Source of the DNA: Thalassobaculum_A sp040219215
GTDB lineage: Bacteria; Pseudomonadota; Alphaproteobacteria; Thalassobaculales; Thalassobaculaceae
Reading direction: 5' to 3'
Assembly (NCBI RefSeq): GCF_040219215.1
Contig: NZ_JAVJSX010000044.1
Span: 186,001 to 250,000 of the forward strand
DNA length: 64,000 nt
Position numbers and translations under genes: made by a program. The notes under the pieces are model-generated. The model made no database searches. It was not told where the DNA came from and saw nothing but the letters and a program-made list of their open reading frames with translations. Positions 49,746 through 57,321 of this stretch are shown here, piece after piece (position 1 is the stretch's first letter; every line of letters starts with the position of its first letter).

Positions 49746-52184
49746 CTACGGCTCCAACCGCAGGATGGCGTGCGGGGTTTCCGGTTGCTCGGGTATCTCG
49801 AACAGCCGACCGGAAGTCCAGTCGGGCTGCCAGGTTGAATAGAATGGTGAGAATGGGTTCCCCGACGGGCCGAGCGCCGCTACGAACCCCGAACGATCCA
49901 GATCCGACAGATCGTAGACCACCCGCAGCGACGCACCGTGAGCGTGCTTGAACGCCGGCTTGTCAGCGCGCGACCAACTGCCCCGGCTGACGGTGTAGTC
50001 GCCGCCACCGGTCTCCGAGCGTCGCTGAAGAAGGCGATCGAGAACCGGGACCCGGCTCCAGACCCGGTGTTCGAATTCCGCGTGATGGGCATCGCCCCAG
50101 CGCCACTTTGCAACGTCGCCGCCGAACTGGCGTGTCATGGTCGCCATTGCCTCCGACAGCGCACCGGCGGCGATGTCCGAGCAGCTCTCCACCGCTTCGG
50201 TGCGCTGGTCGTCGCACCAGCGCCGCTCTGCCGTCAGTACCTTCAACATGGTTTCGGCTCGGATCCGACTGTACTGAGGCATGAGCGGGCCGAGATCGTC
50301 GGCGAACAGCCGTTGGTGCAGGACATCGATCCAGGCCGCAAAGACGACCGGTTCGGGTCGATCCAGTGCCATGTCGCCGTCCCAGGTGCGCAGCAGGTCG
50401 ATTGCCGCCTTTGTGACGGAGTCGGGTGCGGTGTGTCCGATCGTTTGCAACAGCACGGGCACAAGGTCGCGGGCAAACAGCGACACCGTGTCGGACTGGA
50501 TCGACGACATCGCAATGACCGAGCCGTCAGTGTCGCGAAGGCGTTCGATGATCCGTTCGGCGCGGTAGGGGGCGTCGAACTCGCGGCCCAGGTATAGTCC
50601 GGGATCGATACCAATCACGCGGTTGTTGGCATTCACCAGCGCGCCGCCCGCCGGATCGACGGTCGCAGGCAAGGCATGGAACGGCGCCCACCCCATCCAG
50701 TCCTGCTCGCCGGTCCAACCGGCCGACGGCAGGAAACCGTTGCCGGATCGCCGAATTGGAACCCGGCCGGCTGAGATCAGGCCGATGCGGCCATCGGAAT
50801 CGGCAAACGCAACGTTCTGCTGGGGCGCGTGGAAGCCGTGAAGAGCGCTGATGAACTCAGAGGCGTTCGTCGACGCCGCCATCCGGAACAGCGCCTCGGC
50901 GGTATCGTCGTCCTCACGGAGTACTGGAGAAGCCAGCGCCAGAACCGCGCCGTTCGGTGTGGCAGCGCCTGCAGTCGCCATCGCGTCTGAGACGACCGGC
51001 CCGTGCCGGGTCGAGCGCACGGTCTGCTCGACCATCGTGTCACCGGCGCGAATTCTCTCGATGCGGGTCTCGAAAGCCGCTGTGCCATCGGGCGTGAGAT
51101 AGCGCGCAGGGTCTGCCGGATCGATCTTCTCCACGAACAGGTCCTGGGTGTCGGACGGGGTGGTGGTCATCGACCAGGCGACGCGTCCGTTGTGGCCGAT
51201 GACCAGGAACGGCACGCTGGGCACGAACGCACCGACCCGCCGATAGCCGGGCGCCTCGATGCGAGCCAGGGTCCAATGAACTGGATCGGTCAGCGCCAGG
51301 TGCGGATCGCCGGCCAGCACGGGCTTGCCGGTCGGCGTGCGCGATCCGGACAGGGCCCAGACGTTCGAGGCGAGGCGGGGCGCAACTTCAGACGGCAGGG
51401 CATCGGCTAGGCCGGCCAACTTGATCGCATCGACGGCCTCGGTTCCCGCCAGTGATGGCGCGGTCGGAGCCGAGGTCTCGTCGGATCCGGCTGCCCAGAG
51501 GATCTCAAGATCGGCCAGCGTGAGCCCGGCTTTCAGCATCCGTGCCCGCAGGATCTCTCCAAACCAGTTTCCGGCAAGCTGGAGTGACATCAGCCGGCCC
51601 CACACCAGGCTGTCGGCCGGGCGCCACGGTTCCGGATTGAAGCCCAGCGCGATGAACTCAAGGGGCAGGGCGCCGGTCCGGCTGTCGAGGTAGGCGTTCA
51701 CGCCCGCCGCATAGGCATCGACATGGGCGCGCGGTTCCGGTGACAGGCGCTGCAGATTGACCTCTGCCAAGCGGTGCAGGCCGAGCGTTCGGATCATCCG
51801 GTCGACGTTGAGTCCGGGTTCCCCGACGATCTCCGCAAGCCGCCCCATGCCGATCCGGCGGGTCAACTCCATCTGCCAGAGGCGGTCCTGGGCGTGCGCG
51901 AAACCGAGCGCATAGCTTGCGTCGGTCGGTGTACCTGCCTTGATGTAGAGGACTCCGCGGGAGTCGCGGGTCACCTCGACCGGACCGTCGAGCCCGGCGA
52001 GACCGTCGATTCGGCCGTCGATCGTCGGAACAGAGGTCTGCAGCCACCACACCCCGCCGGCTGCCAGCGCGTTAAGCGCCAGCACTACCAGGACCAAGCC
52101 GACGACCAGCCGACGGCGGAGGGACCAGCGTCCTTTCGGAGAACTGGTCCCGCCGTTCGTCGGGGGACGCGACGGTGCCGTCAC
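49746..52184 (-). CDS. penicillin acylase family N-terminal nucleophile amidase
   Basis: An 812-residue precursor of the penicillin G acylase/AHL acylase/aculeacin acylase family. An N-terminal signal anchor (about residues 24-49) is followed by the alpha chain (about 60-235) and a spacer. Autocleavage is expected before Ser273 in APRLASNVWALSGSRTPTGKP, which becomes the catalytic N-terminus of the beta chain. The LAGDPHL and GHNGRVAWSMTTTPSD motifs are conserved. Natural substrates could be acyl-homoserine lactones or other amides. The start is GTG 52184, three bases after the aldehyde dehydrogenase stop and with a weak ribosome site, so expression probably depends on the upstream gene. Confidence 0.88.
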   Translation of the reverse strand: MTAPSRPPTNGGTSSPKGRWSLRRRLVVGLVLVVLALNALAAGGVWWLQTSVPTIDGRIDGLAGLDGPVEVTRDSRGVLYIKAGTPTDASYALGFAHAQDRLWQMELTRRIGMGRLAEIVGEPGLNVDRMIRTLGLHRLAEVNLQRLSPEPRAHVDAYAAGVNAYLDSRTGALPLEFIALGFNPEPWRPADSLVWGRLMSLQLAGNWFGEILRARMLKAGLTLADLEILWAAGSDETSAPTAPSLAGTEAVDAIKLAGLADALPSEVAPRLASNVWALSGSRTPTGKPVLAGDPHLALTDPVHWTLARIEAPGYRRVGAFVPSVPFLVIGHNGRVAWSMTTTPSDTQDLFVEKIDPADPARYLTPDGTAAFETRIERIRAGDTMVEQTVRSTRHGPVVSDAMATAGAATPNGAVLALASPVLREDDDTAEALFRMAASTNASEFISALHGFHAPQQNVAFADSDGRIGLISAGRVPIRRSGNGFLPSAGWTGEQDWMGWAPFHALPATVDPAGGALVNANNRVIGIDPGLYLGREFDAPYRAERIIERLRDTDGSVIAMSSIQSDTVSLFARDLVPVLLQTIGHTAPDSVTKAAIDLLRTWDGDMALDRPEPVVFAAWIDVLHQRLFADDLGPLMPQYSRIRAETMLKVLTAERRWCDDQRTEAVESCSDIAAGALSEAMATMTRQFGGDVAKWRWGDAHHAEFEHRVWSRVPVLDRLLQRRSETGGGDYTVSRGSWSRADKPAFKHAHGASLRVVYDLSDLDRSGFVAALGPSGNPFSPFYSTWQPDWTSGRLFEIPEQPETPHAILRLEP

Positions 52185-52187
52185 GCG

Positions 52188-53717
52188 TCAGGTCTTGTTG
52201 AAGATGATCGTCTTCTTGTGGGTGAAGTGCTCCAGCATCGACTCCAGCGTGGCTTCCTTGCCGAGGCCGGAGTTCTTGACGCCGCCATAGCTGAGGCCGG
52301 GCTGGACGACCAGGTTCTGGTTCACCTGGACGAAACCGGCTTCCAGTCGCTCGGTGAAGCTCAGCGCCGCCTTCAGGTCGTTGGTCCAGACCGTGGCGGC
52401 CAGGCCGTACTCGGTGTCGTTGGCCGCGGCCAGCACCTGCTCCTGGTCGGACCAGCGGAAGATGCAGGTCACCGGACCGAAGATCTCCTCGCGGGCCAGT
52501 CGGCTGTCGTGACCGATCTCGGTGAACACCACCGGGCGGACGAACAGACCGTCCTTAAAGGCAGGGTCGGTCGGCATGGCGGAGCATTCGATCGGCTTGG
52601 CGCCGGGCTCCTTCCTGCCGTGATCGATGTAGCCCTGGACCTTCTTGAACTGCTCCGGCGAGATGATGGTGCCGATGTCGGTCTTCTCGTCCAGCGGATC
52701 GCCCATCACCATTGCGTCGACCTTGCCGCGCAGCTTCTTGACGAACTCGTCATAGACCTTGTCGTGCACGAAGATCCGACTGGCCGCCGTGCAGGACTGG
52801 CCCTGACGGGTGAAGCGCATGCCGATCACCGCGCCATCGACCGCCTTGTCCACGTTGGCGTCCGGGAACACGATCATCGGCGACTTGCCGCCGAGCTCCA
52901 GGGTCACGGGGATCAGTTTGTCGGCGGCGGTCTTGTAGACGATCTTGCCGGTCTCCACGGAGCCGGTGAAGGTGATCTTGCCGACCTTCGGGTGCGCGAC
53001 CAGCGGCGCGCCGCACTCAGGGCCGAAGCCCGAGAGCATGTTGAAGATGCCGGCCGGCAGCACTGAGTTGAGGATCTGGCAGACCCGCAGCACGGTCAGC
53101 GGCGCTTCCTCGGCCGATTTCACGATGACCGCGTTTCCGGCGAGGATCGCCGGGGCGATCTTCAGAGCCATCAGCAGCAGCGGCACGTTCCACGGGATGA
53201 TCGCCCCGACCACGCCTACAGGCTCGCGCACGGTGATGGTCAGCATGTCCGGGTGGTGCGGAACCGTCTCGCCCTTCAACTCGGAGCCGAGGCCGGCGTG
53301 GAAGTAGAACGCGTCGGCCAAGATCGAGGCTTCGACCCGGCTTTCGGTACGCAGTGCCTTCCCGGTCTCCAGCGCGATCAGCCGGCCGAGTTCCTCGACA
53401 TGCTTCTCCAGCGCTTCGGCACACCGATAGAGCAGCTTGCCACGGTCGCGGGCGCGGGTCTTGGCCCAGGCCGTCTGCGCCTCGGTCGACGACTTCACGG
53501 CCCGGTCGACATCTTCGGAGTCACCGGCGGCACCGAACCCGATCACCGCACCGGTCGCCGGATAGATCACCTCGAAGGTCTTGCCGGAGGCCGCGGGTAC
53601 CAGCTTGCCGCCGATCAGGTGTCGGCCGGACAGTGACTTGGCCAGGGCATAGGGGTCCAGGTTCGGCTCGATGGACGGCGACTGGCCGTAGTCGAGATCG
53701 CTTACCATCAGGTTCAT
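52188..53717 (-). CDS. NAD(P)-dependent aldehyde dehydrogenase
   Basis: A 509-residue aldehyde dehydrogenase. The catalytic Cys309 (RQGQSCTAAS), the general base Glu274 (TLELGGKSP), Asn177 (IIPWNVPL) and Lys200 of the cofactor site are all present. The general look is of the ALDH2/betaine- or lactaldehyde-type class, and the substrate is unknown. ATG 53717 has AAGGAG upstream and overlaps the CoA-transferase stop as ATGA, so the two enzymes are made together. That suggests an aldehyde-to-acid-to-CoA-ester route, or the reverse. Confidence 0.9.
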   Translation of the reverse strand: MNLMVSDLDYGQSPSIEPNLDPYALAKSLSGRHLIGGKLVPAASGKTFEVIYPATGAVIGFGAAGDSEDVDRAVKSSTEAQTAWAKTRARDRGKLLYRCAEALEKHVEELGRLIALETGKALRTESRVEASILADAFYFHAGLGSELKGETVPHHPDMLTITVREPVGVVGAIIPWNVPLLLMALKIAPAILAGNAVIVKSAEEAPLTVLRVCQILNSVLPAGIFNMLSGFGPECGAPLVAHPKVGKITFTGSVETGKIVYKTAADKLIPVTLELGGKSPMIVFPDANVDKAVDGAVIGMRFTRQGQSCTAASRIFVHDKVYDEFVKKLRGKVDAMVMGDPLDEKTDIGTIISPEQFKKVQGYIDHGRKEPGAKPIECSAMPTDPAFKDGLFVRPVVFTEIGHDSRLAREEIFGPVTCIFRWSDQEQVLAAANDTEYGLAATVWTNDLKAALSFTERLEAGFVQVNQNLVVQPGLSYGGVKNSGLGKEATLESMLEHFTHKKTIIFNKT

Positions 53718-54883
53718 CGTCCGATCTCCTTCAGAATGGTTGCGCGGTCCTGGTCCAGATTCGGGGCCGGAGCGCGGGTGGTGGGGTCGGCAAAGCCGGA
53801 AATCTTGATCGGGTTGCCGATCACCTTCATCGGGCCGGTGATTGGATCGTCGACATCGACGATCATGTTCCTGGCGGCGGCCTGGGGATAGTTGACCGCC
53901 TGGCCGATGTTGTTGATCGGGCCGGCCGGTACGCCCGCGACATCCAGGACCGACATCCAATGCTCGGTGGTGTCGGCTTTCAGGACGGCCTCGATCTCGA
54001 CCTTCAGTGTCTCAACGTTCTCAGCCCGTAGAGGGTTGCTGACGAAACGCGGATCGTCCTTCCAGTCCGGCCGGCCCAGCCCGTCGGCCATCTTGCGGAA
54101 CAGACTGTCGTTGCCGGCGGCGATGATGATGTAGCCGTCTGCCGTCTCGAACGCCTCGAACGGGGTGATCGACGGGTGACGTGCGCCAAGCGGTCCGGGC
54201 GCGACGCCCGAGGTGAAGTACCGCATTGCGGCGTTCTCCAGCAGGGCAAGCTGGCAGTCGAACATGCCGATGTCGACCTTCGTGGCCTCGCCGGTCATGG
54301 TCCGGTGATAGAGCGCCGACAGCAGGCCGACAGCGGTGTACAGGCCGGATCCAATGTCGCCGATCGACATGCCGATGCGTGTCGGCGGCGTGCCGGGATG
54401 CCCGGTCACGCTCATGATCCCGCCCATGCCCTGGACCACCATGTCATACGCTGGTCGGGTCATGTCCGGGCCGGAGTGTCCGAAGCCCGAGGCCGCCGCG
54501 TAGATCAGCTTGGGGTATTTCGGGTGCAGGGTGTCCCAGCCGTAGCCCAACTTCTCCATCGTACCAGGCCGGAAGTTCTCGACCACCACATCGGCGGTCG
54601 CCAGCAGGTCGTCGAAGATCGCGCGGTCATCGTCCTGCTTGAGATTGAGGGCGATGCTTTCCTTGCCGCGATTGATCGACTGGAAATACGCCGACTTGCC
54701 GTTCACGAACGGTCCGTAGTGGCGGGCGTCGTCTCCGGTCTCCGGGGTCTCGACCTTGATCACCCGGGCGCCAAGTTCGGCGAGCATCAAGGTGCAGTAG
54801 GGCCCGGCAAGGATCCGGCTGACATCGACGACGGTGATCCCCGAGAGCGGACCGGTACGGACGGATTGGCCGTCAGCGGCCAT
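53714..54883 (-). CDS. CaiB/BaiF family (class III) CoA-transferase
   Basis: A 389-residue family III CoA-transferase. The catalytic Asp176 sits in RIGMSIGDIGSGLYTAVG, and the N-terminal ITVVDVSRILAGPYCTLMLAELGARVIKVE is the classic family start. Relatives move CoA between organic acids such as formate/oxalate, carnitine derivatives, succinate or mesaconate. ATG 54883 has GGGAGG upstream. It precedes the aldehyde dehydrogenase with ATGA coupling, and the penicillin acylase gene follows on the same strand. The lipoprotein gene is divergent. Confidence 0.92.
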   Translation of the reverse strand: MAADGQSVRTGPLSGITVVDVSRILAGPYCTLMLAELGARVIKVETPETGDDARHYGPFVNGKSAYFQSINRGKESIALNLKQDDDRAIFDDLLATADVVVENFRPGTMEKLGYGWDTLHPKYPKLIYAAASGFGHSGPDMTRPAYDMVVQGMGGIMSVTGHPGTPPTRIGMSIGDIGSGLYTAVGLLSALYHRTMTGEATKVDIGMFDCQLALLENAAMRYFTSGVAPGPLGARHPSITPFEAFETADGYIIIAAGNDSLFRKMADGLGRPDWKDDPRFVSNPLRAENVETLKVEIEAVLKADTTEHWMSVLDVAGVPAGPINNIGQAVNYPQAAARNMIVDVDDPITGPMKVIGNPIKISGFADPTTRAPAPNLDQDRATILKEIGR

Positions 54884-55045
54884 GAGCGTGCCTCCCTACT
54901 GCGTGCATTGGTTTCCGGCGGTTTTAGACCACAGCCGGAGGCTCGACAAGGCAACGGAGACGGCACGCACGCTGCGGGTGGCCAGGGATGGACGAATCGC
55001 CTTATAGAGCCGTTTGAATCGCTTCATGACAGTGAGGGTGGGGGT

Positions 55046-55711
55046 ATGTCTCGTACTATGATTGCTGCCGGGCTGGCTGTGGTGCTGGCCGGTTGCACGG
55101 CAACGCCGCAGAACGGTGAGAAACTGGTGGATGACGTCCGTCTGCAGCCCGTGGCGCTCAGTTCGGATGGCGGATCGGCGCGCTGCTCCGCGCATCCTGT
55201 CCTGATGCACCGATCGCGGGCGCGGTCGGACTGGAGCGCAACGACGGACGTGCCGGGCACGCTGTACGTGCCCCGAAATGCCCGGGTGGTCGAACTGGTC
55301 TGTACCCCGGTTGCCGGCGGCTCGCCGACGACCCGCTACCTGGCGTCGGAGGAGACTGCCGAGGGCAAGCGTGCCGTCGCCGCGACCGGTGCCATGTTCC
55401 TGCTCTTGGGCGGCCTTCCTGCGCTTGCCACTGGTGCCGCGCAACGCACCGACGTGTACGCGTTCTCGGATGCGGTCAAGGTCGACTTGCCGCCGCGAGC
55501 GTCAGCTTCGGCCACCGACCGCTCGGCATACGTGACCCGGCGAGCGACAGAGGTCGGCCACGATACCGACGAATGGCACCGGCTGCGGTGGGAGATGTGC
55601 AAGGATGAGAAGTCACCTGGCGAGAAGGCACTGGACGACCACTGCGAGAAAGACCTGAACGAGATCAAGAAACGCCGGGAACAACTGCTGGCCGATCTGA
55701 AGGCCGGTTAG
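55046..55711 (+). CDS. putative lipoprotein, unknown function
   Basis: A 221-residue precursor with a short lipoprotein signal (MSRTMIAAGLAVVLAGC); the lipobox LAGC gives a lipidated Cys17. The mature part has an N-terminal beta-rich domain (LYVPRNARVVELVCTP), one hydrophobic Gly-rich segment (about residues 115-135, ATGAMFLLLGGLPALATG) and a charged helical C-terminus. The middle segment could be a second membrane-associated or glycine-zipper helix. No family is recognised. The long N-terminal frame extension to 54176 is antisense to the CoA-transferase and is discarded. Confidence 0.6.
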   Translation: MSRTMIAAGLAVVLAGCTATPQNGEKLVDDVRLQPVALSSDGGSARCSAHPVLMHRSRARSDWSATTDVPGTLYVPRNARVVELVCTPVAGGSPTTRYLASEETAEGKRAVAATGAMFLLLGGLPALATGAAQRTDVYAFSDAVKVDLPPRASASATDRSAYVTRRATEVGHDTDEWHRLRWEMCKDEKSPGEKALDDHCEKDLNEIKKRREQLLADLKAG

Positions 55712-55731
55712 ACCGCACGAGAAACCGTGAC

Positions 55732-55753
55732 GGCCGGCCCGTCGGGCCGGTCG
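55732..55753. repeat. inverted repeat between convergent lipoprotein and ppa genes
   Basis: CCGGCCC and GGGCCGG flank three bases in the 46-base gap between the two stop codons. It is a plausible shared 3' end structure with no U-tract on either strand. Confidence 0.4.
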
Positions 55754-55757
55754 TCGC

Positions 55758-56297
55758 CTATTCCGCGGCCTTCGATTCGGCGGAACGGATTCCGGCGCGA
55801 ATGAAGTCGAGCGCCTCTTCGGTGTCGCCCCAGCCCTTCACCTTCACCCACTTGTTGGCCTCCAGGTCCTTGTAGTGGGTGAAGAAGTGCTGGATCTGGT
55901 CGATCAGGATCTTCGGCAGATCGCGCCACGAGCCGATGTCGGCGTAGTACGGGTGCAACTTGTCCACCGGAACAGCCAGGATCTTCTCGTCTTGGCCGGC
56001 CTCGTCTTCCATGATCAGGACGCCGACCGGGCGGACCCGTACGACCGACTTCGGCAGGATCGGCACCTGGCCCGCGACCATGACGTCGACCGGATCGCCG
56101 TCGTCCGACAGGGTGTGCGGCACGAACCCGTAGTTCACCGGATAGCTCATCGCGGTGTGCAGGAACCGGTCGACGAACAGGGCACCGGACTCCTTGTCCA
56201 ACTCGTACTTCACCGGGTCCGATCCCAGGCCGACCTCGATGATCACGTTGATGTCGTAGGGCGGGTTGTGGCCGATGGCGATCTTGTCGAGTCTCAT
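55758..56297 (-). CDS. ppa: inorganic pyrophosphatase, family I
   Basis: A 179-residue soluble pyrophosphatase that pulls biosynthetic reactions forward by hydrolysing PPi. The active-site stretches are intact: EVGLGSDPVKYELDKESGALFVDR, YPVNYGFVPHTLSDDGDPVDVMV (the DxxxxD metal site) and ILAVPVDK. The C-terminal HYKDLEANKWVKVKGWGD is also standard. The length is normal for bacteria. ATG 56297 has GAGGA upstream and a promoter about 35 bases before it. It follows the coxSLM terminator on the same strand as a separate unit. Confidence 0.96.
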   Translation of the reverse strand: MRLDKIAIGHNPPYDINVIIEVGLGSDPVKYELDKESGALFVDRFLHTAMSYPVNYGFVPHTLSDDGDPVDVMVAGQVPILPKSVVRVRPVGVLIMEDEAGQDEKILAVPVDKLHPYYADIGSWRDLPKILIDQIQHFFTHYKDLEANKWVKVKGWGDTEEALDFIRAGIRSAESKAAE

Positions 56298-56332
56298 GTC
56301 CTGGTCCTCGTGACCTCAAAATGCTGCGGCGC

Positions 56333-56360
56333 AACATACCCAGTGAGACGACGCGATCAA
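56333..56360 (-). promoter_or_regulatory. sigma-70-type promoter for ppa
   Basis: On the minus strand TTGATC (56360-56355) and TATGTT (56338-56333) are 16 bases apart, giving a leader of roughly 30 bases before the ppa ATG. Each box matches consensus at four of six bases. Confidence 0.45.
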
Positions 56361-56447
56361 GAGACTAAATGCCGCGCGACCGTGCAAATCATGTGACGGC
56401 CTGTGTCTCTTCGCGCACTCGACGGCGCATGCGGGTCTCCGGAACGC

Positions 56448-56473
56448 AAAAGGCCGGCCCCGAGAGGCCGGCC
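56448..56473 (-). terminator. intrinsic terminator after coxM
   Basis: The arms GGCCGGCC and GGCCGGCC (self-complementary) flank a 6-base loop, and the minus strand continues into TTTT. It lies 24 bases after the coxM stop. It closes the coxSLM transcript before ppa and is the clearest intrinsic terminator in the window. Confidence 0.75.
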
Positions 56474-56496
56474 CATTGTCTGGATGAGACGGCCCG

Positions 56497-57294
56497 TCAG
56501 CCGGCGGCGGCAACCGCCCGCTTGGCCATGACCGTGATAAGATGGGCGCGGTAGTCGGCGCTGGCATGGATGTCGGCATTCAAGGTGCCCGCGTCGACCT
56601 TCAGGCCGGCGACCGCATCAGCCGACCAATTGGTCGACAACGCCTTCTCCATTTCCGGAACCCGGAACACGCCGTTCTGCCCGGCGCCGGTCACCGCGAC
56701 CTTGGCACCGCCGCCCGCCTTGGCCACGAACACGCCGACCAGGGCGTAGCGCGATGCCGGGTTGTCGAACTTCATGTACGCGGCCTTCTCGGCGGTCGGG
56801 AACGACACCGAGACGATGACCTCGTCTTCGGCCAGACCGGTTTCGAACAGGCCGGTGAAGAAGTCGTCGGCCTTCACCTCGCGCTTGTCGGTCTTGATGG
56901 TCGCCCCGAGCGCGAGGCAGGCGGCCGGATAGTCGGCAGCCGGGTCGTTGTTGGCGATCGAGCCGCCGATGGTGCCGCGGTTGCGGACCTGCGGGTCGCC
57001 GATGCCGCCGGCCAGGGCCGCCAGCGCCGGGATTGCCTTGGCGACCTCGGCCGACTTGGCGACCGCGGCGTGGGTAGTCATGGCACCGATCGTCACCGTG
57101 TTGCCTGAGACGGTGATTCCGACCAGTTCCTTGACCCCGCCGAGATCGATCAGGTCGGAAGGTTGTGCCAGGCGCTGTTTCAGCGTCGGTATCAGGGTCA
57201 TGCCGCCGGCCACGAACTTGCCGTCTTCCGCCCCTTTCAGGGCGGCGATGGCGTCCGCCACGGACGACGGTTTGTGATAATCGAATGCGTACAT
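56497..57294 (-). CDS. coxM: molybdenum hydroxylase FAD subunit (CoxM/CutM type)
   Basis: A 265-residue FAD-binding subunit of the xanthine-dehydrogenase/CO-dehydrogenase family. FAD-binding motifs are VAGGMTLIPTLKQRL (about residues 31-45) and TIGGSIANNDPAADYPAACLALGA (about 108-131). It carries electrons from the iron-sulfur clusters of CoxS to the acceptor. Last gene of coxSLM, 27 bases after coxL and followed by a strong terminator. The name reflects the family; the real substrate is not established (see coxL). Confidence 0.92.
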   Translation of the reverse strand: MYAFDYHKPSSVADAIAALKGAEDGKFVAGGMTLIPTLKQRLAQPSDLIDLGGVKELVGITVSGNTVTIGAMTTHAAVAKSAEVAKAIPALAALAGGIGDPQVRNRGTIGGSIANNDPAADYPAACLALGATIKTDKREVKADDFFTGLFETGLAEDEVIVSVSFPTAEKAAYMKFDNPASRYALVGVFVAKAGGGAKVAVTGAGQNGVFRVPEMEKALSTNWSADAVAGLKVDAGTLNADIHASADYRAHLITVMAKRAVAAAG

Positions 57295-57321
57295 CGTCGG
57301 TCTCCTAGTTCTCGTCCGTGG

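Noticed and set aside
54176..55045. A 290-codon N-terminal extension of the lipoprotein frame
   Set aside because: The extension is antisense to the CoA-transferase, and the internal ATG gives a textbook lipoprotein signal peptide.
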